Assembly (NCBI GenBank): GCA_039619475.1
Contig: CM077115.1
Location: forward strand, 507,553,352-507,617,351
From: Icerya purchasi
Taxonomy: Eukaryota > Arthropoda > Insecta > Hemiptera > Monophlebidae
Direction of reading: 5' to 3'
Length of the DNA stretch: 64,000 nucleotides
Position 1 is the first letter of the stretch. Each line of letters begins with the position of its first letter. The notes under the pieces are model-generated. The model searched no databases. It saw only the letters and a program-made list of their open reading frames with translations, and was not told the origin of the DNA. Positions 25,501-34,699 of the stretch are shown piece after piece. The translations under genes and the position numbers were made by a program.

Positions 25501-27610
25501 ATAAAAATGGTGCAATGGCGTCACCAGAAAAAAAATAAAAAAGATTCCTATTTTCTTTTTTTTTTTTAAAAAAAAAAAAAACAAGTAATTTTTAAAGTAA
25601 AATTTCTAGATAGTTGAAATTTTTTATTGAGTTTCAATGAAAAATATTTTCCTTTTGGTGATGGTGGGGTCGTTAATTTAACTAATTGTTAACGGTAAAA
25701 AATAGAAATAAAAGCAAATGCTCTAAAATAAACTTCTTTTCAAACGTCCAACGTAAATTCGCATTTTCAAAAACTTATACAATACGCAAGAGCGCGGCCT
25801 GTACGAGTTCATATGCATTTATGAATGAGCGCAGACAAGAAAGATGCAGGAAGGAATTTTATCTTACCTAAATATTAAATTCGAATGAAATCTCTTCGTG
25901 AATAATTAAACTGGTAACGGCTCTGGTTATTTTACTCCGTTATCACCGTTTGTTTTAAATTTAGCTATTCACAGAATCCGTTTTTTTTAAATTTGTATCC
26001 TTCTTTCGTTATTGGGCAACCGTAGGTTTTCGGACGAGATACAAAAACAAAATCCACGCTCGTGTACATGTATAATGCTGTAAAGTATCTAGATACAACT
26101 TTGTGTATTCAAATACTCTAAAATACTCATTTACCGCACCTTTATATCAGTGGAGCATCCACGGGGGGTATAGGGGGCATTTCCACGCACAAAGAACGAT
26201 AGCCTCTATGAAAAAAATTTTTATAACAGAGAAACTCTTAATTTATGCTATAAAAGATTTGTATAAATTTTACCTACGGATTTTAATAATTAATATTTAA
26301 TACTATTTTCTAGTAAAACTATTAATGTTACGTTTTTATATTATTTTAAATGTAATTATCATCGATCTTTTGCCTTTCGTATTTATTTTTAATTTTTATT
26401 TTGCAATTTTAATTAAAAATAGAATTCAATGAGAAATATATATATATTTAAACTTGCTCATGAATAAAGAATTCGCATCGGATTACTAACAAAAATTAAA
26501 AAAAAGTAAAGTGTCTAATAAGAAATACTATCTTTCTTACTATTTCTAAACTACTATTTTAGCTGGAATTTTATAATTTCGTTTTATTTTTCACCCCTAA
26601 AAGTAAAACGAAAGTTAAATAAAAAATTTTAATAATCATGTATTTTTAAAAGATTTTTATGAATTTCTATAAAGGTTGCTATTTGATTTTCTTTATGAAA
26701 CAAAGGATATTTCTTAAATTTACTGCCTACCATAGAAGATTTTGCGTAATTATATAATCGCCCCTCCACATGTCCTTCTGGATCCGCCTCCGTTTATATA
26801 TATATATTAATATTATTTTGAATGCCGGATTTTAAATATCATAGCGTAATCTAACCGAAGCATTTAATATTGCAATATTAGTGCTCAAATTCTTTAGATT
26901 TAATTTTTATATTAGAATGATATAGTTTTACTTTTTTATTCATTTATAATTGTATCACAAGCATAAATGGAAAATTTTAAAAGACTTTCATTCATCGACG
27001 GCATGATTAGATTGCTTTGATAAGTGTAAATTTTTCTTATAAACATTTGTTTCTTCCGTCCGCTGTAACACTTTATTATTCGATCCAATTTGTAGCCGAT
27101 AAAATGCAGTTTCTCAAAATTCAGATATTACGGTTACATTTTTGGCTTCTCTGCTATCGTGTATGATTGAAAAAGTATTTACAACGCACTTTCCGCTTAC
27201 AAATTGATCGTAAATAGTTCAGATTTTCAGTTAGTCTGCATTATAGATAAATCTTATCGAAAAAGCTTGATGTGTGAGGTTTAATTTCTACCAGTTGGCG
27301 CGGTATTATTAATTTAAAAAAAAAACAAGCGTAATTTCAACCGTTTTATTACAAATCATCTATCTCATTTATTTTAGGTTTGATATGGCCTGTTGAAGCT
27401 GAACATTATTTACTAAAATCAATCAGTTGGTTGCTACCGCTAACGTTAACTACAGACGCTGCCAGAGCTATTACTTTGAAATCGTTTCCATTTCTGCACC
27501 CGACTGTTTTTGGAGGATTCATCTCCATTGTAGCATGGAATATGATATTCATTGGAGTGATCGTAGCGGCAGTTAAAATTAAGAAAGATATTTGGACGGT
27601 TCACAAATAA
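6860..27610 (+). CDS. ABC transporter, ABCH / ABCG20-23-like, 3' part
   Basis: Eleven exons join in phase: 6860-6950, 9434-9565, 10497-10624, 12748-12970, 16991-17168, 18302-18417, 18647-18717, 22696-22784, 23936-24112, 24766-24852, 27378-27610. All have AG acceptors and GT donors. They give 507 residues and a TAA stop. Residues 1-74 are the end of the nucleotide-binding domain: the H-loop TTHYIQEARQ, then IGLMRGG. A linker follows, TM1 is about 118-138, then a large extracellular loop with sequons NVS (174), NRT (186) and NYT (218). About five more membrane helices complete an ABC2-type membrane domain, with the family phrase GLIWPVE near 431-437. In insects this half-transporter family exports lipids or cuticle components at the plasma membrane. 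The substrate here is unknown. Walker A, signature and Walker B exons are absent and must lie upstream. Confidence 0.93.
7829..8550 (+). mobile_element. I-type LINE fragment: RNase H end and C-terminal domain
   Basis: Frames broken by stops still show WIPSHV (RNase H motif) near 7985-8010, then RWQKQW, KLRSIRDTIQ, the phrase EVVVTRIRLGHSEIT and a Cys/His-type stretch ending HTERLLCFLK. This order is typical of the region after the RT in I-superfamily LINEs. It ends in a GAA/A-rich tail near 8520-8545. It lies in an ABC intron, in sense with the gene, and is dead. Confidence 0.8.
8551..9433 (+). other. ABC intron remainder, AT-rich
   Basis: No exon or clear element. Homopolymer A/T runs are frequent. 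A short higher-GC patch at 9195-9240 contains AAGTTCGAAAT but does not fold as a tRNA. Confidence 0.6.
9434..9565 (+). CDS. ABC transporter exon: end of the nucleotide-binding domain
   Basis: 44 codons, both boundaries in phase 0, between AATAG and GTATGT. It codes IGLMRGGVLLAEQPPEKLME and a tail with LEDAFLFLS, the standard end of the ABCG/ABCH ATPase domain. Confidence 0.93.
9566..10496 (+). other. ABC intron, no element recognised
   Basis: AT-rich DNA with a (AT)n run near 10158-10170. I see no reading frame or terminal repeats. Confidence 0.6.
10497..10624 (+). CDS. ABC transporter exon: linker
   Basis: 42 codons plus two bases, between TTTTAG and GTAAGT. It is a basic linker with an acidic EDDD patch that joins the ATPase domain to the first membrane helix. 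Linkers vary in this family, so identity rests on phase and position. Confidence 0.88.
10787..11295 (-). mobile_element. 5'-truncated LINE with poly(A) tail
   Basis: An open frame (10854-11270) gives a 138-residue C-terminal piece with CISRLRVGHYRTP and the Cys/His motif CENCGEIGSLEYLLWQC, the domain that follows the RT/RNase H part in Jockey/R1/I-group LINEs. A T run at 10784-10810 on the + strand is its poly(A) tail. The frame is unbroken, so this is the youngest LINE remnant in the gene. It is antisense in the third ABC intron. I could not find a clear target-site duplication. Confidence 0.82.
11380..11760 (+). mobile_element. LINE 3'-end fragment (RRKxEYFGHVM family), copy 1
   Basis: The reading VKRRKMEYFGHVM, then GKRRVGRTRLSSWFKNLQTW across a frameshift, is the well-known C-terminal tail of a widespread insect non-LTR retrotransposon. 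A second copy, mostly the same at base level, lies at 36075-36390. This copy has an indel near 11525-11550 that shifts the frame. Confidence 0.85.
11787..12747 (+). other. ABC intron remainder
   Basis: No exon. A short GC-richer patch at 12475-12540 (GAACGAAGCGAGCG) stands out from the AT-rich surroundings and may be an old repeat edge. Confidence 0.55.
12748..12970 (+). CDS. ABC transporter exon: TM1 and first part of the large extracellular loop
   Basis: 223 bp between TTTCAG and GTGAGT. It codes the first membrane helix (FIAFVLVLPVLQTFLFNIAI), then GRKPKNLPIAVVNDE, a hallmark of this family, and a Cys-containing loop with two N-glycosylation sequons. Confidence 0.95.
13090..15300 (+). mobile_element. 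decayed I-type LINE: RT, RNase H, C-terminal domain
   Basis: Several broken frames follow one another in the right order. RT blocks: GYGTTYCVAHLLRDIYRW then FVDINEALDNVSLPILFEQL near 13160-13320, and GLAKGSVLSSVLL near 13430-13470. A thumb-like stretch SNLERLDTLRNIC lies at 13905-13950. RNase H: a degraded TDGS block and EASIYTAELFAIEKPL near 14385-14510. After it come RLRTGHAVVGVNFTNH and PYNVSYLL near 14980-15190. Many stops and shifts show an old, inactive copy, in sense with the ABC gene and in its fourth visible intron. Confidence 0.82.
15385..15640 (+). repeat. diverged tandem duplication, period about 143 bp
   Basis: 15385-15497 and 15528-15640 share ordered blocks (ACTGC.CTT.GGA.GTGATATG, TTATTTTCTATTCT, TTCGAACTTATTG). 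The pair lies just after the LINE C-terminal domain and may be its 3' UTR. Confidence 0.65.
15641..16990 (+). other. ABC intron remainder with repeat-like patches
   Basis: No exon of the gene. It holds an (AT)n tract at 16487-16519 and an unusual stretch at 16620-16800 rich in CGAGCGAA-like words (GAGCGAAATG, GCGAGCGAAC, ACGAGCGAGA), perhaps the 5' region of an unknown element. Confidence 0.5.
16991..17168 (+). CDS. ABC transporter exon: extracellular loop, second part
   Basis: 59 codons plus one base, between AATCTAG and GTAAGC. It carries VWGILHFSENYTAAL, the family's 'W-x-x-hydrophobic-x-x-N-F/Y-T' loop phrase, with a sequon at NYT. Confidence 0.93.
17169..18301 (+). other. ABC intron with a GC- and CpG-rich island
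   Basis: Between about 17490 and 17880 the GC and CpG content is far above the neighbouring introns (for example GCCGCCGGGCGCCTG and CGCCCCGGGGACTCG). An 89-codon open stretch on the - strand (17601-17870) has no family I recognise. A TATAAAAAGG word lies at 17527. It could be a young LTR or other element, or an internal promoter. Confidence 0.5.
18302..18417 (+). CDS. ABC transporter exon: loop end, before TM2
   Basis: 116 bp between TTTCAG and GTGAGT. It codes NQYIGNMVRHDIVLSLLAFL and continues to VGMVPIH. Confidence 0.92.
18647..18717 (+). CDS. ABC transporter exon: start of TM2
   Basis: A 71-bp exon between TTTTAG and GTAAGT. It codes FEKPIFGSMDENFISYASTA and enters the second membrane helix. 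It is separated from the previous exon by a 229-bp intron. Confidence 0.9.
19087..19464. mobile_element. palindromic MITE-like element, long inverted arms
   Basis: Left arm about 19087-19250 and right arm about 19300-19464 are inverted copies: TACGGACTTCTAAGTTTATT against AATAAATCTTGAAGTCGGTA, with TATATCAGAGTGATATAACT and GGGCATCAAATT inside. The arms match well with a few gaps. Related single arms lie at 57070-57170 and 63140-63240. Confidence 0.85.
21578..21720 (+). repeat. tRNA-derived SINE head or tRNA pseudogene
   Basis: TGGCGTAGTTGG at 21590-21601 fits the pol III A box, and GTTCGAAATCC near 21634-21644 is a near fit to the B box at tRNA spacing. About 60 bp of unrelated sequence and an A-rich tail follow. 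I could not form a full cloverleaf, so it is not called as a tRNA gene. Confidence 0.6.
22696..22784 (+). CDS. ABC transporter exon: TM2 end and cytoplasmic ERMMVSG motif
   Basis: 89 bp between TTTCAG and GTGAGT. It codes CCFFFPTILTAGLILTEKLG and then GIIERMMVSG. The T/ERxxG(L/I)xER segment is a conserved intracellular coupling helix in ABCG/ABCH proteins. Confidence 0.93.
22785..23935 (+). other. ABC intron with LINE endonuclease scrap and SINE tail
   Basis: No exon. At 23010-23170 the + strand reads VVIICGDFNRHH then GKELELILDNT, a piece of a LINE AP-endonuclease domain. At 23771-23815 the phrase TTCACAATCCCCGACGCCCTGTC is the tail of SINE family 1. Confidence 0.65.
23936..24112 (+). CDS. 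ABC transporter exon: TM3 and TM4
   Basis: 177 bp between ATATAG and GTACGA. It codes two hydrophobic helices separated by VFDNPMIGD and ends in SGTFFG. Confidence 0.93.
24113..24765 (+). other. ABC intron, nothing recognised
   Basis: AT-rich DNA with no terminal repeats or protein motifs seen. Confidence 0.6.
24766..24852 (+). CDS. ABC transporter exon: TM5
   Basis: 87 bp between TTAAAG and GTATGT. It codes FMLAVVNSEITMTAYLGICS and a hydrophobic segment ending FTC, in phase with both neighbours. Confidence 0.9.
24990..25470 (+). mobile_element. I-type LINE C-terminal fragment
   Basis: Across two frames the + strand reads FAYLTRREYAVLNRLRVGHT (with one frameshift) and then QHLLPQCAAFAR, the RLRxGH ... 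H-L-L-x-x-C module after the RNase H domain of I-group LINEs. It is a short dead fragment inside an ABC intron. Confidence 0.72.
26148..26791. mobile_element. hAT-type remnant, 644 bp, near-exact target duplication
   Basis: The left end CAGTGGAGCATCCACGGGGG and the right end, read inverted (GGAGGCGGATCCAGAAGGAC), are partial inverted repeats typical of hAT termini. The 8 bp outside are CTTTATAT (26140-26147) and GTTTATAT (26792-26799), one mismatch. The interior has no transposase, so it is non-autonomous. Confidence 0.65.
27378..27610 (+). CDS. ABC transporter last exon: TM6 and C terminus
   Basis: 233 bp after TTTTAG, ending at TAA. It opens with LIWPVEAEHYLLKSISWLLP, a clear family signature, then LTTDAARAI, a final membrane helix around GGFISIVAWNMIFIGVIVAA and a short basic tail. 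Confidence 0.96.
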
Positions 27611-27785
27611 ATTTAATCGCCAAACAGAGACAATCATATATACTTTTGCGTTTTTCTTTATGTTCGTCTGTGTAAATAATAATTTTGTATGCTATTTTTA
27701 TCTCGTTAGATATAAAATAATCCGTGTTTGAGAATAATAATATACGCCACCTTGGTTTCCAAACTTTCATCCATATTTTTAATCA

Positions 27786-27791
27786 AATAAA
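27786..27791 (+). terminator. candidate poly(A) signal of the ABC gene
   Basis: AATAAA 176 bp after the stop codon, followed by AT-rich DNA. Other AATAAA words occur downstream at about 27950, so the site actually used is uncertain. Confidence 0.4.
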
Positions 27792-30700
27792 TTTAAAAGT
27801 AAAACCATAAATGTAAATGAGTTTATGTTCGTCGAACTATGTGCTCCCGTGTGCCTGATTTTCTTTATACTTTTCTTTTTTTTTTTTCATATAAAGCATT
27901 TCATTAGTATTAACGATTAAATATCTAAATTGTACCGTTTCTACAATATGAATAAATTTTCATATTGCGATGAATAAACTGATATCGAATTTATCGCTGT
28001 AACCAAATTACCCTGTACGAATACTATCTTTGCGATTGCTTTCTCCGAATTTCGGATGATATTGAATACGGGACGGATTCTGAAGAAGAAATCATTCTCT
28101 GGAACCATGATACGAATAAACGAATTTTCGACGATTAAGAAATGTGTTTTTAAATCTTGTTCGTAGTTCCATATTCTTCCAAACTACGTCTGCAACCTGA
28201 TCGTTCTGTAAATCGTCTCAAATCTTCAAAGGGGCATGAAAGAAAAAAAAAAAAAGAAAATTTTATTGATGGTGAATAACACTTATTTAGAGCATCAATT
28301 AAGGGGGTTTTCGAGCAAACAAATTTGTTTGATTCAACCCAGAGTCAGTCAGGTAATAAAATGTTTTTCAATCAATACTTGAATGTCTCCTTGCCACCAT
28401 GCCCATTTACTAATATTTCCTATAAAGAAAAAATTCCGGAGTAGAGAAATTCTCAGAGTGTACAGGAGGCGGTACCACTGATCAACAGACGATTGTGGCA
28501 ATGATATCGATTAAGAAGTCGCAAATAAAATTTATATTATCTAAGATAAAAGGGATTTACATGAGACTAGTACTGTCTGTTGTAAAATAAAAAAGCGAAA
28601 GCTTGCCTTCGAACGAACCGTATCAATGCAGATTTTTATTCGAAAAATTACATTTAGCAATTATATTTATTTCTTTTTTTTTTTTCAGTACCTAACGCTC
28701 GAAAGGTGATCTCGTCGTAATTTAAATGTTGCTCTAATAATTATATCTATATTTAGAAAATTTCTCGTTTTATTTTCTTTTGTAATTTCCCGAGACTTCT
28801 GATGAAAATTTTAAGATTTTTGCGATTCGCTTGTTTCCTTTCTCTCTTCGTATCGTGAAAGGTTCCCCCATGTGCGTAAAAAAAGATTTCATTAAAATGT
28901 TTTTCATCTTATTCGTATAATCTTAAAAATAAACGAATTTTAAATGCGAAAAATTAGTCAAGAAAAAAAGTCACAAAAACATCCGCGAATTCAAAATAAT
29001 CGCAATATACAAACACGCACAAAGAAATCCAAATGAACGAGAAGTAAACACGAAAATATTTATTTAGAAACGGTTAAAAATATTAAGTAAATCGAAATTG
29101 TAGACGAAAGTGATCGGAGGAAGAAAGAGGGAATGAATAAAGAATGGTAGGTGAATGATGAGAATTTTTAATTACAAGAACTTTAAATGCACGACTCGTT
29201 CAAGATAGAAGTGTATTGTTAACAGAGGAGCAATAAAATTCGCTTCTTTATCAGTTTCTTCAACATTAGATCTGCTGAGGCACGATTTCGAGTTTCACAG
29301 TCACCCGTGGTTGCCTAAATGTAAACCGACTACACTTGCATCGATTTGACCAAAAACAATTTTTGTCGACGAACGGCTCGTATACAATTACCGATATGTT
29401 CCGATAAAAAATAGCAAAAACTGTTTTAATTCACTTTATTGATAACGTACACATTAATTTAAATATCGTATGTAGAAATTATAATCTATGAGAAACATTT
29501 TATCACACGCCATTTATTCCGTTTAAAACTTATCGGGAGATCAAATTAGGTTTATTTACGATACACAGGAATTTGTAAATTCCTCGCAATTTATATCCAT
29601 TATTTATTAATTTTAAAACTCGACTTACGCGAATACTCGTACTTTTACATTCTTTACTGCAAAAAGAAGGAAAAAAAATAGATTACAAAAAAAGAGAAGG
29701 AAAGATAATTTCCGTAAAAAGAAAAAAAAAATGTATGTGTTAATCGGAAACACATTTTTTTTTTTTTTTTAGAGACATATCATAATATCTTTAAGTGATA
29801 AATAAAATTCCTTATTCGACAGAAATCTATCACTAAAACTACCGCGTTAACTTCATTCATAATTTTAAAACTTATTGAATTTCTACACCGTAAGAATAAT
29901 CAAATAATTGAAAACTGTATACAAAATTAAGCCTATTTACCGTTAGGTACTTTTTAAATTTGCATGTTACTTATTTTTTATCGACGTATTTCAAAAGTAG
30001 TTTATTTTTAAAAGCAACAAAACAAAATACAAACTGGCCAGTGTGTCTTACAGAGTATGAATACTTCAAGGTTCCCGATAGATATTATTCGGTGTACGTT
30101 ATAATTTTGTAAAAACTGAAAAACAAAAAACAATTAAAAATTGTACCCGTGCACTCAAATGTTACGTAATTGTCAAAAACAAATTATAAAGAAAATTGTC
30201 AAAAACAAATTATAAAGAAAATTGTCAAAAAATCGTATAATCTTTTATAATTTAAAATTAAGGAGACCCCCATAGTCAAAAATATTATAGGGTTTTAATA
30301 AAATTCAGTGATGTATTAGCTTCAATAACAAAGATATTGTAGGAAGATGAAATTACGAAACGGAGTTTTTCAAAATAATAAAATAATTAGTTTTGTTAAA
30401 AACGCAGAATATCCATTGCATCGACAGGTGCCACTTAAATTAAAACGTATGAAAATTGTTAACAATTAAGCGAAAATAATTCCCGAATTAGTACTTGGCA
30501 GAAATATCACAATACATTATCAAAGTCATCCGTTTAATAATTGATAAAAACGATCTTACATTCGGCAAAAGTAACTTATTTTACGATATGCGATAATTAT
30601 ACAATATTCCACCAACAGGTCCGAAAAATCGATAAGGTTTAATACTTTTTAATAGAACAAATCTAATTTTGAATGTACCACTACGCGATTTATACAATCG

Positions 30701-32343
30701 TATAAATTTATTATTAACACTACCTCAAAACCGGTTATCACAAATCGCAATGCAAACTAGAAGTTTATAGAGGACAAAACTAGATGATTCCAAAAAAAAA
30801 AAAAAATTAATCACAAAAAATAATTACATAACACAGACATTTCTTAATATGCTTCCCCGGCTCTTTCTAATAATATATACCATTCTAAAGTGTGATCATT
30901 TAAAATGCGCAACTATCGATTTACAGGACTTTACTCCCCTCCCACGTTTTTTCAAAAATTAAGTTTACACAAAACACTTTTTAATATTTTTTTTTTTTTT
31001 TTTTTTTTGTAACGTTTTTATTAAGCGTTCTCGATACGCATTTGATCCTTTATAGTGTTCGAATGCAACTTTATCGGTTTTCTTACTGCCACGTTTCTTT
31101 CTTTAATCTTACGGTTCTCGATTAATTTATTCGTCATTATAATAATACGTATTGTAAAAACGAACAGGATTAAAACCACCGCAAACTTTCAGCTTTCTAA
31201 ATTCGTCCGATTTTTCCCGTGTTTTACCATTACTTAAGCCCGTTTTTAAACAAACGCTTTTAGACCAGCTTAAATTTGTAAACTGCTTGCAAAACCGGTT
31301 TAACGAATAGACCAATGATAAAATCAGCGCAAATGCAGAGCACTATATATTAACGGGATAAAAGTAAATATTTATAGTAAATCGAAAACGGAATAAAATC
31401 GTAAAATTCTTTAAAAAATCACAGCATTTAGTATATAAAAAAGTAATAAGTTATACTAAATATTTGTTAACAATGAATGATGCAAACACACGTACATCAT
31501 ATACATATTACGTAAAAAATTAATTATCTAACCAACTAATTACATCTATACGCGTATTCGGCTAGGCAACACACTGTTAATATACTGAAACGGCCGAGAA
31601 GTAATTAATGAGAAGTTTCGAGAAAGTGTCTCATCACTTTTTTCGTTTTTACTCCGAGGTTAGCAATCATGGTGGCCACGCAAATATATAATTTTTAAAT
31701 TCCAGGTTTATTCCCGGCTTTTATTTTTATGTTTTTAATTTTCTCGAAGAATCAAAAACAAACCGCATACGGTAGGCTATTAAATCAGAAGTCAAGGTTA
31801 CTTGTCTCATTCCGAATTCGAGTGGCTCTCAAACAAGTCTGGGAGGAAGTGTTCGTCCCCAATATTTTCTTCAAACCCTTTATTAAATTTAGAATGCAAT
31901 GAAAAGTTTATTTCGGCAATTTCCAAAGTCTTGATCCAGATTAAATGACTTAACATTTACTTACTTTACTTACCGTTCGTAAAGTCGATTCAAATTTTCC
32001 TTTACTTCCAAAATTGCTAAAGGCGGGTATAGATTTAAAGAACTTCAAAGAAAACGGGAAAAAGAAAAAAACAAGAAAAAAAAAAAGAAAGTGACAAACT
32101 TTAATTTAGACATACCAAACAAAATAATGCTATATATACATATATGGATGAAAAGCATCAACGATGTCCAAATAGATTTTGTAATTGCTACCCACAAAAC
32201 GCTAAAAAGAAAATACGTAGAATTCTTTCATAAATTTTGTTTTGGTTTTATAATAAAATAAAAGTACACAAAAACAAACATATTATTCACTAATGATTGA
32301 TAAATACCAATTATTAAATATTTAAAGCTTTTACAGTGATTAC
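27792..32343. other. convergent intergenic DNA between the ABC and RNF41 genes
   Basis: AT-rich, with many A/T homopolymers. It holds the 26-bp tandem repeat at 30169-30231 and a possible - strand terminal exon at 29266-29314. A diverged SINE family 1 copy may lie at 31800-31990 (blocks AATATTTTCTTCAAACCCTTT and TTACTTACTTTACTTAC). I see no independent gene. Confidence 0.55.
30169..30231. repeat. 26-bp tandem repeat, 2.4 copies
   Basis: Unit ATTGTCAAAAACAAATTATA plus AAGAAA, present twice without change and a third time in part. Confidence 0.95.
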
Positions 32344-32467
32344 TCATAATAAATAATTTTCGGAAACAACTGTGTTTTTAAAAAGATATTTATTCGCTTA
32401 ACGTTTCGACCAGCTTACACTGTATCTTTTTAAAAACACAGTTGTTTCCGAAAATTATTTATTATGA
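32344..32467. repeat. perfect 45-bp inverted repeat with 34-nt loop
   Basis: 32344-32388 and 32423-32467 are exact reverse complements over all 45 bases (core TTTTCGGAAACAACTGTGTT). The 34-base loop contains TAACGTTTCGACCAGCTTA. As RNA it would fold into a long, unbroken hairpin on either strand. It lies between the 3' ends of the two convergent genes. Confidence 0.97.
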
Positions 32468-32510
32468 AATACCAATTAGTTTCTGATGTTAAGCGTCCCA
32501 TATTTATCGT

Positions 32511-32511
32511 T

Positions 32512-32548
<37 letters not shown>
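32511..32548. repeat. (AT)n simple repeat
   Basis: An AT dinucleotide tract interrupted once by G, 45 bp to the right of the perfect hairpin. Confidence 0.95.
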
Positions 32549-33008
32549 AATAAAAACAAACATCATTATCATATTTAAACTGGTATAAATACAGATGTTT
32601 TTAATAGGAAACTAGTTGTTTTTTTTTTATTCATTACGAATAACATATTTTCGTTTTTATATAACTTTTATTTCATTAAATAACAATGACTCTTGAACGT
32701 TACCTCAGAAAACTCTTAATGATGACGGCAGTTAAATAATCGAATATTAGAAATAATGTTGGATGGCACGTTGTATTACAGAAGATCATTGCAGAGGAAG
32801 TTAATACTTTAATAAAGTCTATGAAATTAATGATATAAAGTTTGTAATTTTACGGAAGGGTATTGTCAGGCAAGTGCCGACCAACAAGTTTAATGAATAC
32901 AATCTGAGAAACTATTTCGAAAAACAGTTTAGGCTAAAGCGCAGAAAGCAGTTTAAATTAAAAAGACTCCTGACCACAGAAAATGTTCTTTTTGCATGAT
33001 TGTTCTAT

Positions 33009-33275
33009 TAGCGCGGTAGCATAGTAGCTAAGGTGCTCGGCTACCAAACCAAAGGTCACACAGATACGAGATTTGTTTCATTACAGATCCCAGTTGCTCC
33101 CAGGTTTACCTGACCTGAAATAAGTTGGCATCAGAGAAATCTGGGAAAGTAACGGCAGCCGACAGAAAGAAACTGGCCTCCAATATTCTCTTCAGATCCA
33201 TTAGGTTTAGTACATTGTGGAAAGCTTAATTTCACAATCCCCGACGACCTGTCAAGGAAATGGGACTTACTTTAC
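33009..33275 (+). repeat. tRNA-like SINE, family 1, copy B (best copy)
   Basis: The head reads AGCGCGGTAGCATAGTAGCT, like a tRNA D arm, and the body carries AGAAATCTGGGAAAGTAACG and TTTAGTACATTGTGGAAAGC. The tail is TTTCACAATCCCCGACGACC then a TTACTTTAC end. Other copies are at 4972-5195, 39291-39520 (inverted), and in pieces at 23771 and 44150. Confidence 0.82.
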
Positions 33276-34429
33276 TGGTTAATACTTTATTCTATTATAA
33301 GAAAGTTCGGTATCCGAGAAGAACTCGAATAAAGTTGAACATGCTAACATATATATTATTATATTAGAGAGGGTATATTTCGGAAGTGGGTAATATTTTT
33401 TTAATTGAGAAAAAATATAATCTAGGCGTAAATTAAAATTAGACACGAATTTGGCAGGACTGCATTTCTCACTGTTTCTTTTTAATATTTAGCTCTAGCG
33501 AATTTTTCCATAAATACACGAGAACATTGTGAACGAAACTGAAAAAAAAAAAAAAAAAAAAAAAAAACTGACATGGCTGATGGAATTGTGGTCGACTGCG
33601 ATCGTCGACCGTAAAAGATATCGCAACACGGTTAGTGCAGTAGCTGAATGATAACAAGAACGTCGAGACTGATTAAAACAAAAATGATTGGTTGACGTCG
33701 TAAAGAAATTTAAAAATAATTTCCAGTAGTTCCAGAAAAATCTATTAAAAACTGGAAAATAGTTTCATTACAACCACACATGAAAGAAATTTTACGTTAT
33801 ATATAATCGCACGAAAACATTAAATTGTATTACACACGCCACGCCTATACGCCCGTACTATTAGTTTTAAACTTACACGATTAATTTTCCGCAAAAATTA
33901 TTCAATTAAATATCGCTTTTATGTATACTTTAAAACATTATATTCTTAAAAATACGAATAAGATCACATTTTATTTATAATAATAAAAATTACACACGAG
34001 GAATAGGTGCCATCCTATAATTAACATATATGGAGACATAAAAATTCGCTATTCACTGCTTAAATCAAATATTTAAATTAAATCACAAAAAACGCACTTA
34101 ATAAAAATTATTACGTTGCTAAAAAAATATATATATTTAAAAATACACTGAAAGAACTTTTTCGCGATGAAAATGATTAAAATTAAATGTATAACGCATA
34201 CACGCACTTTATATACAAATCTGATTTATTCTAGATGCGTCGGAACTGATTGCAGATACGATATAAAGCGCAAAGTGTTCGAATTACACTTTGCTTTCGA
34301 TTTTAAAAATACAATTCGTTCACCCACGTACAAAAAAGATCGATGAAAATTATTTCCAATATGCGAAAAATATTAATGTACAAGAAAATGTCCATCTAAA
34401 AAGTTATACATACGATCTCACTTATTTCT
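33276..34429. other. RNF41 3' flank / likely 3' UTR region
   Basis: AT-rich, with a 26-base A run at 33541-33566. On the - strand AATAAA (33970-33975) lies about 455 bp after the RNF41 stop and is a candidate poly(A) signal. No coding evidence was seen. Confidence 0.45.
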
Positions 34430-34699
34430 TTACTCTATTCCGTGGGCAAATATCATCACTAAACCCGGTTCAGCCATCATATCATCTTTGACGAATGTAT
34501 TATCCACTTGTAGAACGACAACAGCTTGTTTGCCAGGTATTCTCTTGCACACGTAGTGCTCGTAGTGCCTTCGGTTATTCTGCCGCGTTTCTAACGAGGA
34601 TAAGCCACGTGGCCAATTCCGTTCGTGACAATTTTCCATCAGATCATCTAAAATATGGTTAGGACAGCCACTTTCGCGTAATGCAATTCGGATCGAATT
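34430..34699 (-). CDS. RNF41: RNF41 exon 6: USP8-binding domain, second half
   Basis: 270 bp after TTATTTAG, ending TAA. It codes RESGCPNHILDDLMENCHER, NWPRGLSSLETRQNNRRHYE and GLVMIFAHGIE. The stop TAA lies inside a possible donor (GA|GTAAAG), which matters for the alternative-exon idea under findings. Confidence 0.96.
   Translation of the reverse strand, partial: NSIRIALRESGCPNHILDDLMENCHERNWPRGLSSLETRQNNRRHYEHYVCKRIPGKQAVVVLQVDNTFVKDDMMAEPGLVMIFAHGIE

Noticed and set aside
32389..32422. Loop of the perfect hairpin contains, on the - strand, CTGGTCGAAACGTT, recalling the CGAAAC part of hammerhead ribozymes.
   Set aside because: The other half of the core (CTGATGA) is missing and the three stems cannot be drawn, so I do not call a ribozyme.
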